Positions 40,956-52,379 of a stretch of DNA of 64,000 bases are shown one piece after another (within the stretch, counting starts at the first letter, position 1; each line of letters starts with the position of its first letter). The notes under the pieces are model-generated. The model had not been told where the DNA came from. It searched no databases and saw only the letters and a program-made list of their open reading frames with translations. The DNA lies in the NCBI RefSeq assembly GCF_004011695.2, contig NC_082419.1, forward strand, positions 744,001-808,000, given 5' to 3'. The stretch comes from Ascochyta rabiei. Lineage: Eukaryota; Ascomycota; Dothideomycetes; Pleosporales; Didymellaceae. Both the position numbers and the translations under genes were made by a program.

Positions 40956-43931
40956 CTACGTAACCTAGATTAACTTATTAAATTTATACTATCTTATAGT
41001 ATAAGTAAGGTCCTATAACGTGTTTCACCACCGAGCGGCGCACCCCCACCAAGCGGCGCGCCCTCACCAACATCGCGACTATTACAGACTATTACTACTG
41101 CACCACAACACTGCACTAATACTTACTCTAGCCTAATATATTATTTAGAAGTGTTGCTATTATCTGTATCTATAATTTCTGCTATATAGGTATGTGTGTT
41201 ATAGCTAGTCTTACTATAACGCCTATAGTGCCTCTCCTTACGTACCCTCTTTACAGGCTGTTTAGCTGCCTCCCTACTACTATAGTCCTTCTTAGCTATT
41301 AAATCCTGTACGTTACCTACTGTAAGACTCTCCTCTATTTAAATATACTTTCTTTTATAACTGCGCTGCTCTGTTAGAGTAGCTATTGCCTTATAAATAC
41401 TAGCTAGTTCCTGCACCTATAATACTAAATTATAACCTATAATAGCTATACCTTTTATAAGTAAATTAACAGCCTATAGAAGAGGAGAGACTAGTAATTC
41501 TCTATGCCTTTGTATGCGCTTACAAACTAGCATTAATTACGCCTCTATCTCCTTTAAGGTAGCTGGCGTTTTTAACTCCTATAGAGTAGCCTCTAGTAGT
41601 AGAGGTATTAGCGTGTAAAGCACCACATTAAGCTTTAATAGCACTTACTCTAGGTTGTAGGGTACTAAACTAGAGCCTCTAAAGCTTGCTGTTACAATCC
41701 ACAGAACACAGGAAGGATGTAAGCCAATTACAGTGCATAGGGCACAGTAAGTACAACAAGTTATTAGGCTTAGCGTAAGCAAACATAACAGCGTCCACAC
41801 TTAGCAAGAGGCTAAGAATTACGTAATATAATTAGGCTTAGCATAATTAGTGTAATTAGTAATTAGTGTAATTAGTAATTAGTGTAATTAGTAATTAGTG
41901 TAATTAGTAATTAGTGTAATTAGTAATTAGTGTAATTAGAGGATCCTTAACACTAATTAGTCTGTATTACTACTACTATTATTAAAGTATATAGTTAGTA
42001 GGAACACAACCCTTATAGTTTGTGTTTAACCTTATTAATTAATTTTGTCTTTAGAATCTTAACCTGCGCTTAAACTAGACAGTCTACTCTGTACTATTTA
42101 GTGCACCCTATCTTTACAAGCTTTGCTTAGTTAATAACCCTAACTAATCCACCAGTACTTATCCCTAAGAACCAATAGAATCAGTGCTTACGGTCTTTAA
42201 CTAAAGTACAATTTTAACACTTGCTAGGATATTTTTCTTTATAATTGCCTTATTAAAAGTAATGTAAAAGGCTAGTAAGAACGTCTCTTTCTTAACTTGT
42301 ATAACAGAGTACTTTACCTAGCTATTAATCTTAGCAGAGTACGCCTGCTTTAAAGGGGCAAAATAGCCTACATTAAGCAACTGCAGTAGGTGTAATAAGT
42401 AAGAAGGTATATAGAGAGGTATATGTGTAAAGGTGGAACTGCATCTGGAAATGGGGATTACTGAAGCAGGAGATGGACGTTCGCTTGGCGCCTCGCTGCT
42501 TTACTCTGGGCCTGTGCACCAACCCCACTACATATAGACCCCCCTCGCTCATCTTTTAACCCAACCACTGTCATCCTCTGTTCTCACCCCAGCATTGCTG
42601 TCTGCCTTGCTAGGCGACCTCCCTGTTTCTGTAAGGCATTTTCCTCTCTATTTCCCCTTTTAGATCTATAACAACACCGCGCTGCCTGGTCTGTGCGATA
42701 TTGTCTGCATCCACAAGCAGCAATAAAGAGCGCCCCTAGTCTTTAGAGTTACGGCTGCAGCCATCTTTAACCGTCCTTTTTAGCCAGTACTAGACTCTCT
42801 CTCTATCTCTATTCCATTGTCTATTTCACCTACCTCTCTTGCAAGTCAATTATCTAATCTTTACGTCTTTTAAGACTATACTAATAGTTAATACAGTCTT
42901 ATTCCTTTTCTTGTGTTACTCCTATGTACTGCAAACTATTCCCCCTATTATACACAATAGAGCTGATCTTTTAGGTTATGCGCTGCTACTGCCACGTTAG
43001 CAGCTACCCAGTATGGCAATGGTTGGTCTGCTATTGTTTTGCCAAGTTGGACGCCTGGCAGGATTGCGTCAATACGTGGTATCTATCCAACAAGAGTCCT
43101 TAGTTCTGACTTTGCTAATCTAAGATGCCTGCCTATTTCACAGGAAATATAACTAAGAAGGTTTATGTAGGACCTGTTTTTAGACTAACAGCAGGCATAA
43201 ATGCAGCCAGAGCGCTACAACTCTACTGTTTTAATGTCACATAACGGCAGGGCTATTATTATAACGCCTCCATTGCAGGGGACAAACAAAGGTCTAGAGC
43301 AAGTTCTTAGATACCGCATGAACGAGTCCCTAACTCTATCCCCAGCTTAACCCCCTTTCGCAGTCTGTAACAATGCCATAAGTTGTGGCCTAGAGCTAAG
43401 TTGTCCTCTCTAAGGGAGGGGTAATATCCGGCATAGTCGATAATAAAGCAAGAGAATTAGGTCCTTTAAGTCTGATTGGCGAGACACAGACCACATGCAA
43501 AAGGCCCCTAGTTGCCTTAGAGACAGTCACGCAGATTCCAGTAAGAACTGGGAGACTAGTTTAGGGGGAAAAGCCCTCTGTGGAGCTTACAACACCAGAA
43601 ACTTATGTGTTAAGGGACCAGTAGAGGGATCCTAGTGGGTCTCTCTATCTTAAAAATTTAGACCTTATGCACAATGGCTGTGCTACAACAAAAGCCCTCC
43701 TATAAGAGGATATTCATAGTAGAATGCACAGAGATTAACTAATCACTATTAACATTATCCTTATCTTGGGACGTCCCGCCCAAGGTTTCCAGCAAGCACA
43801 GTCTATTAATCGCTAGATGCCATTTATGCGTTGTCTTAGAGCATTCGTTGCCTCTCATTGCTCAGCCACAGGTGGCTTGTCTACTTAAGCGTTCTGCCTT
43901 CCCTCTGCAATATCACGACACAGCAGCAGCA
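40956..43931. other. Unassigned AT-rich DNA with a less-mutated patch
   Basis: No gene or complete element recognised. The patch 42440-42720 retains CpA/TpG (CTGCATCTGGAAATGGGG ... CACCAACCCCACTACATATAGAC) and reads like promoter or leader DNA. A GGGACGTCCC palindrome with CTTGGG/CCCAAG flanks occurs at 43769-43789. The rest is RIP-like. Confidence 0.5.
41851..41940. repeat. 16-bp tandem repeat, about 5.6 copies
   Basis: Perfect copies of TGTAATTAGTAATTAG from 41851 to 41930 plus a partial copy. It is preceded by TTAGGCTTAGC repeated at about 41770 and 41831. It could be the simple-sequence tail of a decayed element. Confidence 0.95.
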
Positions 43932-46009
43932 ATGGCGAGCTCTCTTAACACCTTTCATCTTTCACACGTGGGAGCCTATTCTAAGTTCATTCCATACACC
44001 AGACCACCAACGTCAAAGCCACGCTCACGGTATCGTTCCTCAAAAAGTGTCGCTCCTACACCCAACAAACACCATGTCCTGGATAACACCTTGACAGTAG
44101 AGCTGAATATGGAACCAACGCCTGGGAATGAGGACAAATTCACAATGGTAAAAGCACGCTTTCAGCTGACCAACCTTCCTGGCAAGTCTTCGCAACGCCG
44201 CTAAGACAGCGACTATCACTAATTGTTTCATCACACAGACAGCAGTGAAGCTTACAGTTCCAAATTTGGTGGTCGTGTTGTTAACAACAAGGATGAGCTT
44301 GTCATCGATGTCGAGCTTCAGGACGAAATTAGTCGCAATGGCCTCGTACTTGACCGATATGCCAACCTCATACAACAAGAAGCTGTAGATCGAGGTCTGG
44401 CTCAAACGAACTTAACAGAGTACAGCTTTAACAGTACGAGTTATGAGTTTGTCTTTAACTCTATCCTACTGGAGGAACTAACATACATGCAGATGAACGT
44501 GGAAACAACAACAGCATACACGAGGTTGGTACTATCTCTAGCTGTAACACCACTTGTCTGCAACAAAATGATCTTGAGACCATGTGCTTTATGCAGAGAG
44601 ACTTTGTTGAGCAACCCTGCACTAGTACCATAGAGGAGTGGTCAATCCAGCCTATTGCTGTCAATAATGGCAGTCGCGGTGAGTTCTTGGCTCATCCAGC
44701 TACATTAGCTCGCTTGAAACATTGTTTTCTGATATTGTGCGCAGACATCAACATTATAGCTACTAATAATAACAAAGCTGATTGCGATATTAATGGACAC
44801 GAAGAAAGCCAGAGTTTAATTGTTTAGATTGGTAAAACAACAAATGTAGACAGTCAGCGTCAGCATGTAGAGACTCCTGCTGAACACAATCCTAATAAAA
44901 GCCGGCTCTCTACGAGCATGGAGGATATGCTACGCTCAGATCCAAGGGACGAAGTGGGATTAGTAGCTGATCTGCAGCAGCAAAGCAAATCTATACCCAA
45001 CACCCTTTAAATTCTTACAGATAGTGCATTGTTCAGCATAAGCTTAAGTAGCAAAGGGAAATCACACGTACAAACTAGCAAAGGGTTGTTAATGAATAGA
45101 AGCAGTAGTTAGCTTTCAATCAGTGGAGAAGACAAGTGCTCAAATCACCTCCCTAGCCAGTCAATGCAGCAGATTAACTATTGCGCTGCTATAGAAACTA
45201 TAAGACGTCTATCCGTTGTTTTGTTTGGAGGCTAAATGGAGGAGCAAGGTAAGCACACATGACTTTAATCCAGCTGCTCTTTCTAACACAAAGAAGACAA
45301 ACTATACACACGCAAAATATCTAGTAGTAATAAAAGTAGCAATGCTGTTAACAACAATGAGATTTGCACAGCAGGTGTTGTATCCCTGACGCGTAAACGC
45401 AGACGCTCAATCTCAGCCAAACAAAACAGTCTTAATTCGCATTCGACAATTAAACAGAGCTCTAAGGTTGCCACAACCTTAAAGAAGCATTAAAAGCCAT
45501 TTGCTCGTGGCAGGTCGCTTTCCAGCCATCCTTTAATCCAACAACCTCTTCTAGGAGCGCAACACAGTGGACATGATACTAAGCTTAATTGTAATGATTA
45601 CAGTAACTGTTATAGAAAAGGCAAAGATCTTAGAAGTAGCATGCAAACAACGTTAGTTGTACAGCACTCTAACTTGTCTGTACCTAAGCAGAAGCGCCAT
45701 CTTTGCAGCACAGACAACAAAGACAAGTACAAAGTGGAGAGGATTCTTGAAGCGCGCTTTTACCATGGAAAGTTACAGTACTGTGCGAATTAGACTAGAT
45801 ATAGAGACAATCCAGTGTAGTACAACGCGTCTAATTTTAAGAACAGCCTACACAGACTCCTTAATTTTCACACAGCTAATCCAACTTAAGTAGGGCCTCT
45901 AAAAAGGTTGCGAAAGTGGACACAAAGCTGGGAGGAGGACAGAGACGCAAAAGACCACCTAAGCGATAACAAACCTCAGAGGTTACGCGAGAGAGGCATT
46001 GTGTTGTAA
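43932..46009 (+). pseudogene. Chromodomain-protein pseudogene broken by RIP-type stop codons
   Basis: A gene-like stretch with retained codon structure. It starts MASSLNTFHLSHVGAYSKF (ATG 43932). A possible GC-AG or decayed intron lies at about 44182-44238, then SEAYSSKFGGRVVNNKDELV. The reading frame shifts near 44.5 kb and from there one frame runs to a natural-looking stop at 46007-46009. It is interrupted by in-frame stops at 44825, 45008, 45110, 45233, 45491, 45791, 45818 and 45887; a probable 45-bp intron follows 45250. The C-terminus is a chromodomain of the fungal type: YKVERILEARFYHGKLQY, then the core with two Trp positions now TAG, then LLNFHTANPT, RLRKWTQSWEEDRD. The stops at former Trp, Gln or Arg codons are all G:C to A:T changes. 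The N-terminal two-thirds are not recognised. The gene was probably multicopy; this is inference. Confidence 0.75.
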
Positions 46010-47977
46010 GGACTAACTTGGAGTTATGCCTATCTTACTTGTACATAATAGCAATTTCGTAACCTATATTTAGACGCTTCTGTAGTTCTATAAGAATTCA
46101 TGCTTCCACAACCCAATCTGCTAGCTGACTAACTACAGCACTGGAAAGTTCGCCATGACCTTCAGCCTTTCATTTGTACTTATCCGGAATGTGGCATTGT
46201 CAACATGCTTCAGTCAAACCTCAATAACCTGCTTAGTACGGACGTGTAATCTATAATTGAATACAGCAGTGTTAGGACCATCCAACTTGTGTTTCATATC
46301 AAAGCATCTCAACAATAATCACGATCACTTAACTACAGCGAACGCACAGCAAATTGCGTCATTTGCTCTCCCTTCAGTCAAGTCCTTGCACGCCTAATAC
46401 AGTGGTCGCCAGATTGTGCACAAAGAGGAGATGTCCGTCCTCCATAAGACATCAAGAACCCTGTAGTTTTAATTGTAGTTGCGATTTTAAAAGCATCCAA
46501 TACTTACTGTGTTATAGATAGCTAGGTGGATTAATACATCTATATAATAGCGTCTAAAAACACCTCTATCCTAGGGGACTTCTGTAAATATTCTAAAGTT
46601 CTGCTTTACGTGTAACTAAACACTGTACTTATAGGAAATAATACAAAGAAAAGAATTAAAGAGGAATAGAATTATATATAGGCTGTAGTAGCTTATATAA
46701 TAGAACACCTGTGTAATATAATAGGCTTCTTCTATATTAATAGACACTATTTTCTTAATAAGTAATGCTAAGGGGGGAGCTGGCAAGATTACAGATACTA
46801 ATAAGAGGATAAGGATAGTTTATATAGACTAAGTTAAAGCTTTAGACCTATTATCTTTGTTCCTAGAAGGCCTACAATTATAGCAACCTCTAAGCAGCAG
46901 GCCACAGTATAAAGTTATAGAAGTTAGTTGTATTAGCGTCCCTATAGTTAAGACAAAAGAGTCCGCAGTGCCTCCTGGTAGATTTTCTAGAGAGCCCGCG
47001 CTAAGAAACGCCGCCTTGCACCTTAACCGCGACACTAAGCTATAGAAGGACTCTAACTATTAACTACAGTGTATTTACTACATGCATAGATAATGTAAAG
47101 TAAGTACTTTTCTACAATTATACGTTTATGCTTAATAGCTATAGGTTTAACACTAATACATGCATAATAAAGGAGGTAATTTGTAGATAAGCAGAAAGAC
47201 AACATAATAATTACTTAAATCTAGTGGGAATTATTGGCAACGCCAGCAACGGCAGTTGCCCTCTGCTAATACCACAACACACCTACTCTAGGCTCTGTTA
47301 TTGTATAGTGTATTAGACCTATACGCCCTCTATAAATACGCTATCTAAAGCCTAACCTAGCCTCTAGGATTTAATGGCTGCCACTGATTAATGTCCAAAC
47401 CTAAAATCAGGTCAGTGAGTTATTATGGGGCGCTCAACGGTAGCCCTCCCTAATGGCTAACGCAGCACCTTTCCTACTTAACCCTTGACTATATCACTCC
47501 TAAGCGGCACAACTCCTAGGTAAGAATGAAGGAAGCCCCTCTAAGCTGTTCTAATAAGGTAAGACAGAAGTAGTAGAGCACGCTCCTGCAGAGTAACTAT
47601 AAAGAAGGTTTATATTTCCGCAACAATAGTTTTATAGGGGCCTTTTGTCTACTTAAATAGTAATGCTATTTAATCCTAACCCTATTAGCCCTAGTGCTTA
47701 GAGCTTATCTAACAGGAGTAAGTAAGATATAGGCAGATTACATAAATAAGTGCCACTATAGGGTTAGTGTTGCTAGGACCAGCATCTTCATTAAGGCAAG
47801 ACTAATTAAATTAGGCATAGTTACTAGCTCTATCTTTATATAAGAGCTTATGTAATCTATAGGGCTAGTACTAAGTTACTATAACCTGCCTAGTAAAGTA
47901 GGTGCACAGCGTTGTATCTTGCTATGCGTTAGACACGCATAAAGCCAGAGACTTACAAGGACAAGGGCTCTGTTCCT
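46010..47977. other. Unassigned RIP-like DNA
   Basis: 46.0-46.45 kb still retains some CpA and may belong to the 3' side of the chromodomain gene. Beyond 46.45 kb it is TA-rich. No gene, LTR pair or terminal inverted repeat was recognised, though degraded transposon remnants are likely. Confidence 0.45.
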
Positions 47978-48262
47978 GTTAAGACTACGCTGGCAAAAGG
48001 GTAGGGGGTACCCTGGGGTTAGGTAGGGGTTGGGTACGGTCCGCACGGACCAGGGGTAGGGGTAGGGTAGGGGTAGGGTCTATATGGGGTAGGGGTAGGG
48101 TAGGGTCCGTACGGATGTTAGGTAGAGGTAGGGTAGGGGTACCTCTAGCGTAGGGTAGGGGTAGGGTACAGTCTGCACGGACCAGGGGTAGGGGTAGGGT
48201 AGGGTAGGGTTTGGGGTAGGGTCTGTAGGGAAGAGGTAGGCCTAAGTAGGGCCCGTAGGTGT

Positions 48263-48935
48263 TAGCGTGTAACTCTTTAACTAAAGCAGGTATTGTAAAA
48301 CTTTGTACTACAGAAATATAGAGCAAGACAAGCGCTTTTAAATAGTCTATATACTGTAAGATTCCAATTAAAACTAGTAGAGCTAGAGTAGTTGTTACGT
48401 AGGCCTACATTGTAACAACCTAAGACTTACACAACAACTGCTGTAACTCTACCAGTTTTAATTAGAATCTTACAGTATATGGATTGTTTGAAAGCGCTTG
48501 TTCTACTCTACATTTCTGTAGTACAAAGTCCTACAATAACTGCTTTAATTAAAGAGTTACACGCCAACACCTACAGGCCCTACTTAGGCCTACCTCTTCC
48601 CTACCTCTACCCCTACCTGTAGCTCTTATAGTAAAGTAGTTATTATAAAACCTTATACTACAGAAATATAGAGCAGAATAAGCGCTTTTAAACGATCTAT
48701 ATACCGTAAGATTCCGATTAAAACTAGTAGAGTTACAGCAGTTGTTGTGTAAGTCCTAGGTTGTTACAATGTAGGCCTACGTAACAACTGCTCTAGCTCT
48801 ACCAGTTTTAATTAGAATCTTACGGTATATAGACCGTTTAAAAGTGCTTGTCTTACTCTACATTTCTGTAGTACAAAGTTTTGCAATACCTGCTTTAGTT
48901 AAAGAGTTACACGCCGACACCTACCCTACCCAACC
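48263..48935. repeat. Nested palindrome: four alternating copies of an about 150-bp unit
   Basis: Copies at about 48263-48400 (+), 48425-48590 (-), 48620-48760 (+) and 48780-48930 (-). Shared landmarks are GTACTACAGAAATATAGAGC or its inverse, AAGCGCTTTTAAA, ACTGTAAGATTC and AATTAAAACTAGTAGAG. The spacer of the first pair is the inverse of the spacer of the second pair (TTACGTAGGCCTACATTGTAAC versus its complement), so the two palindromes are themselves inverted. Arms differ mainly by transitions. Confidence 0.85.
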
Positions 48936-49068
48936 CCTACCTAACCCCTACCTAACCCCTACCTATACCCTATGTAGACCCTACCCTACCCCTACCTATA
49001 CCCCATGTGGACCCTACCCTACCCCTACCCTCTTAGCATAGAATTAGCGTAGGTAGGGGTTGGGTAGG

Positions 49069-49084
49069 GGTAGGGTACATCACG
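49069..49084. repeat. 16-bp perfect palindrome with CACGTG core
   Basis: TACATCACGTGATGTA sits where G-rich arrays on the left meet C-rich arrays on the right (GGGGTAGGG...CCCTACCCC), near the right end of the hAT-like element. CACGTG is the E-box bound by bHLH factors; a function here is speculative. Confidence 0.9.
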
Positions 49085-49254
49085 TGATGTACCCCTACCC
49101 TACCCTACCCCTACCCTTTTGCCACCGTAGTTAAGACAGGCTTGTTAGTTGCTGCAAGTGCCCTATCCTGTGCTATTGCGAAGGTTTAAGTAGCTGCAAG
49201 CTTCCTTAGTTCCGCCAGGATGCTTAACGTCTTACTCTACCTCTAATTGCAAAG

Positions 49255-49409
49255 TGTTATGGACTGGCCTTAGGGTAGGATGCAATAAGGGTTAATATAG
49301 TATTGTATCTCTTAAGGAGGTAACACGTTGCGCATCCTTCTAATATGTCTGTAGGGCACGTAACCACCCTATCTTACTTAAGGCTTAGACAAGGTCTAAG
49401 CCTATAACA
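49255..49409 (-). repeat. Gypsy 3' LTR (left copy)
   Basis: 155 bp, TGTTAT...ATAACA ends, preceded by the TSD CAAAG. Differs from the right copy mainly by transitions. Confidence 0.92.
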
Positions 49410-52379
49410 TACCTCCTTTCCCTATCTCTCCTTAGCTAAATATATTTTGTAGGGTCCTTTCTGCGTTTTTTGTAGATTAGAGGGACGCTAGTAGTAGGTA
49501 AACCCTAGAGCCAGTTATAGTTGCGTAAGGGCCTGCCTCTTAGTAAGTTAGCTACTAGTCTAGTCTCTAGTTTACCTAGGGTAGTCCCTGCGCGCACCTA
49601 GGTTGTTTTTGTTTTATCTAGCACACCTACCTAAGTTAGCTACTGTACCACTCCACGCTCCTACCTAACCTACCTATCTTACGCCTACCCTATTTTTTAT
49701 ATCACGCCTATGCTTAACCTACTATATCTGTCATCACTTCTAGTTATAGCTACTAGGCTACTAGCTAAGGAGCTAGTAGTCCCTCTAGAGGGGGTAGTTG
49801 TAGTCTGCTACAGTCCCTCCCCTCTACCTATAACATTCCTCTAGTATTTTTTTTCTATAGTTTCTAATTTAGTTATAGGGCCTAATAGTATATATAGAAA
49901 GCTTACTGCTGTTATATAGGCAACTATAAGGTTAAGAGCAATTTAGATAATAAGGACCTAGTTCCTATCTCTACTAGCGCTGTTCTGTACTACCTATACT
50001 ACCTTCTTACTATCCTTACTAGTTAGCCTTATACGTGTCCTACTTCTGTTATAGGTCTACCTACCTGCTAACCTTCTACAGCTAACTGTATTTCTAGTGC
50101 TAGTAAGACGTACTATACCTGTGCTAAGTATAAGCATACTTACATATATAATAACAACCTCTTTACTACAAATACTAAGCTCTACTACGCCTAGTGTAAC
50201 TTTAAGCAGTACATCTAAGTATATGTCTCTATCCTAGCCCTATATTCCTAACTAATAGTAGTTAAGGTGTTAGTAAGCGCTAGTAACGCCTATATTAAGA
50301 CGCCTAGTACCTAGAGTATAGGCGCTAATAAGGCTAACTAAGGGCGTTAGCCTATCTTCTACTGTAAGTTACCCCCTTAGCGCCCCTGTAGGTCTTCCTT
50401 TCTAATATAATAGTCTTATTAGGTACCTACTATAAGTATTAGAGGGTATATAAGGCTGCCCTTAACTTAGCCCTAGCTAACCCTACGCCAGTAAAGCGGC
50501 TAACCACCTCTTACGCTGCCTATGCCCCCACTAAACCTAGTACCTAGGTTACCCTGCCTACTACGCTGTTGTCTAGGCGTTATAGCAGTAACTAGCTTAA
50601 TGCCTACCTTTAGTAGTTTATAGCTACTATAGGGTTAGCCTTCTAGTCCTAAACTAAGCGTATAAACTAGATAGAGGTAGTCTAGGCCTATACTACTATA
50701 AGTTTTTCCTTCTATATTAGGTGCGTAGCTAACTTAATCTAAAGGATGCTATTAACTAAGTTAAGCACCTACTTACTATACTCTGCTACTGCCTAGAGTA
50801 CGCTCTACTATCCTGCTTATCCTGCTACTACTACTCTAACTCTCCTAACAAGCGCTACTTGTCTGTCTGTTAGCTCTGCTTACCTCCCTACTATTACTAC
50901 TCTCCTTCCCCTATTAAGTTACCTACACCCCTGCGCTGTTGCTACACTCCCTCTCTTATAGAGTTACCTATGCCCCTATACTATTACTATTCCCCCTTCC
51001 CTATAAAGCTGCGCTTATTTACCTACTATTACTACTTACTATCTATTATAGAGCCGCACACGCCTTACTATAACTTTAAGAAGATATTATAGCTAACGCG
51101 TAGCAGTACTATTAAGGCAGATAAGGTAGATAATAATAACAACTATAAGGTTAACTACTGCTGCTACATTGCGCAGAACTAGGCCTAGAACGTAGCTACT
51201 GCTGCCTGTTACTCCCTGTCTGTTAATAACTCTATCTTTTTTAAGTATTAAGGCTTACTACTGTTTGTCTAGTAGTATAGAGTATAAGGTAGCGTTGTGC
51301 TAATACTATAAGGTCCCTAAGCTCTCCTGTGCTAGGCTGCGTGCCCTATACAGTATCTCCTAATAGAACCCTATAAGGGTTATTATAAATAGTAAAAGTT
51401 TCTTCTTCCTTATATATATTCTTAATGTACTATGTATATTACTATAAAGACCTTCTATACTATTATATTCTGTAACGCCTCTAGTAGTTCCTACATTAGC
51501 TTTGTATATACTTTCTATTTAACTAGAACCTATAACTTATTCTGCCTACAGGCCCTCTTTTCTTTTAGAATAGACTATACCTCCTATTTAGCTAGGGTTA
51601 GGTTGCCCTCCTCTAGGACAACTAGCAGGCCTAGTCTACTTTCCTACAGGCGCTGTGTTAGTAATAGGTTAGAAGCTGCACGTTCTAGTAGGTCTACATA
51701 CACTGTCTTATAGAGGTTACCTAGCAAATCTAGAGTAATAGTTAGAGGGGTAGGAACTGCAACTACTGTGTACTAGGCTTATAACTAGTTAAGCTTCTAG
51801 CTTAGCCTATTAGTTTTTATATTGTAGAGGGAAAACTATACTCTATCTTCTATATAGTACTACTCTATAGGCCTATAGCTACAGTCTGTTACGTTCTAGG
51901 TGTGTTATTATACCTATGCTATAGCTGCCTAGGTAAGCTCTATACCCTACTAGAGGTAGTCTAGGAAATAGACTACCTGTCCCTGTAGGGTGTTCTAGCT
52001 AATAGTTAGAAGTACTGTTGTCTGTAGGAGGTCTACATTATAGCCGTAGAGAAGCAGGTTAGAACTAACCCTAGTAACTAAAGAATCGCAATTATTAAGA
52101 GCTAGTTAGCAGGCTAGAAGGCAGTTAGGCTAGTTATTCTGTTTAAAGTTAACTATAACCTGTAGGACTACCTACACCTCTTAGTTAGCCTACTCTGTCC
52201 CTCTGTCTGTCTAGGGGTAATAGGCTGTAGAGAGCAGCTAGTCTACCCCTATAAGGCTACACAGAGTTGTCTAAAAATGTCCCAGCTAGTCTAAGCTACA
52301 GTCTAAGATTATAGAGCTAGGAAAGCCTTAGAACTACTACTACATGTTGCAGAAGACCTTAGTGTAATATTCTGCAGTT

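Larger units (their letters stand above)
47986..49129. mobile_element. hAT-like non-autonomous foldback element (large MITE)
   Basis: 1144 bp with 22-bp terminal inverted repeats (one mismatch): the left end reads TACGCTGGCAAAAGGGTAGG and the right end is its inverse with G for C at position 5. It is flanked by perfect 8-bp direct repeats GTTAAGAC (47978-47985 and 49130-49137), the target-duplication size of the hAT superfamily. There is no coding capacity. Inside the termini lie G-rich GGGTAGGGGTAGGG arrays (left 48000-48240; inverse on the right, about 48900-49120), probably subterminal repeats. The core is a nested palindrome (four copies of an about 150-bp unit in alternating orientation). 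It lacks the RIP signature in its G-rich arrays. Transposase must come from elsewhere. The hAT assignment rests on TSD length and TIR structure only. Confidence 0.82.

Noticed and set aside
41851..41940. CRISPR-like array
   Set aside because: The 16-bp units are directly adjacent with no spacers, and the genome is eukaryotic. It is a simple tandem repeat.
48000..49120. True interstitial telomere
   Set aside because: Units are GGGTA/GGGGTA, not TTAGGG, they switch strand, and they lie inside precise inverted ends with a target duplication, so a transposon explains them better.
47970..49140. piggyBac-type insertion at TTAA
   Set aside because: TTAA occurs on both sides, but the identity extends to the full 8 bp GTTAAGAC and the inverted ends start right after it, which fits hAT better.
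51432..51713. Short open frames in the AT-rich region (also 55224-55511, 46829-47035)
   Set aside because: They lie inside the RIP-mutated elements, on the strand opposite to or unrelated to the Pol remnants, and are Tyr/Ser/Leu-rich as expected from TA-rich sequence.
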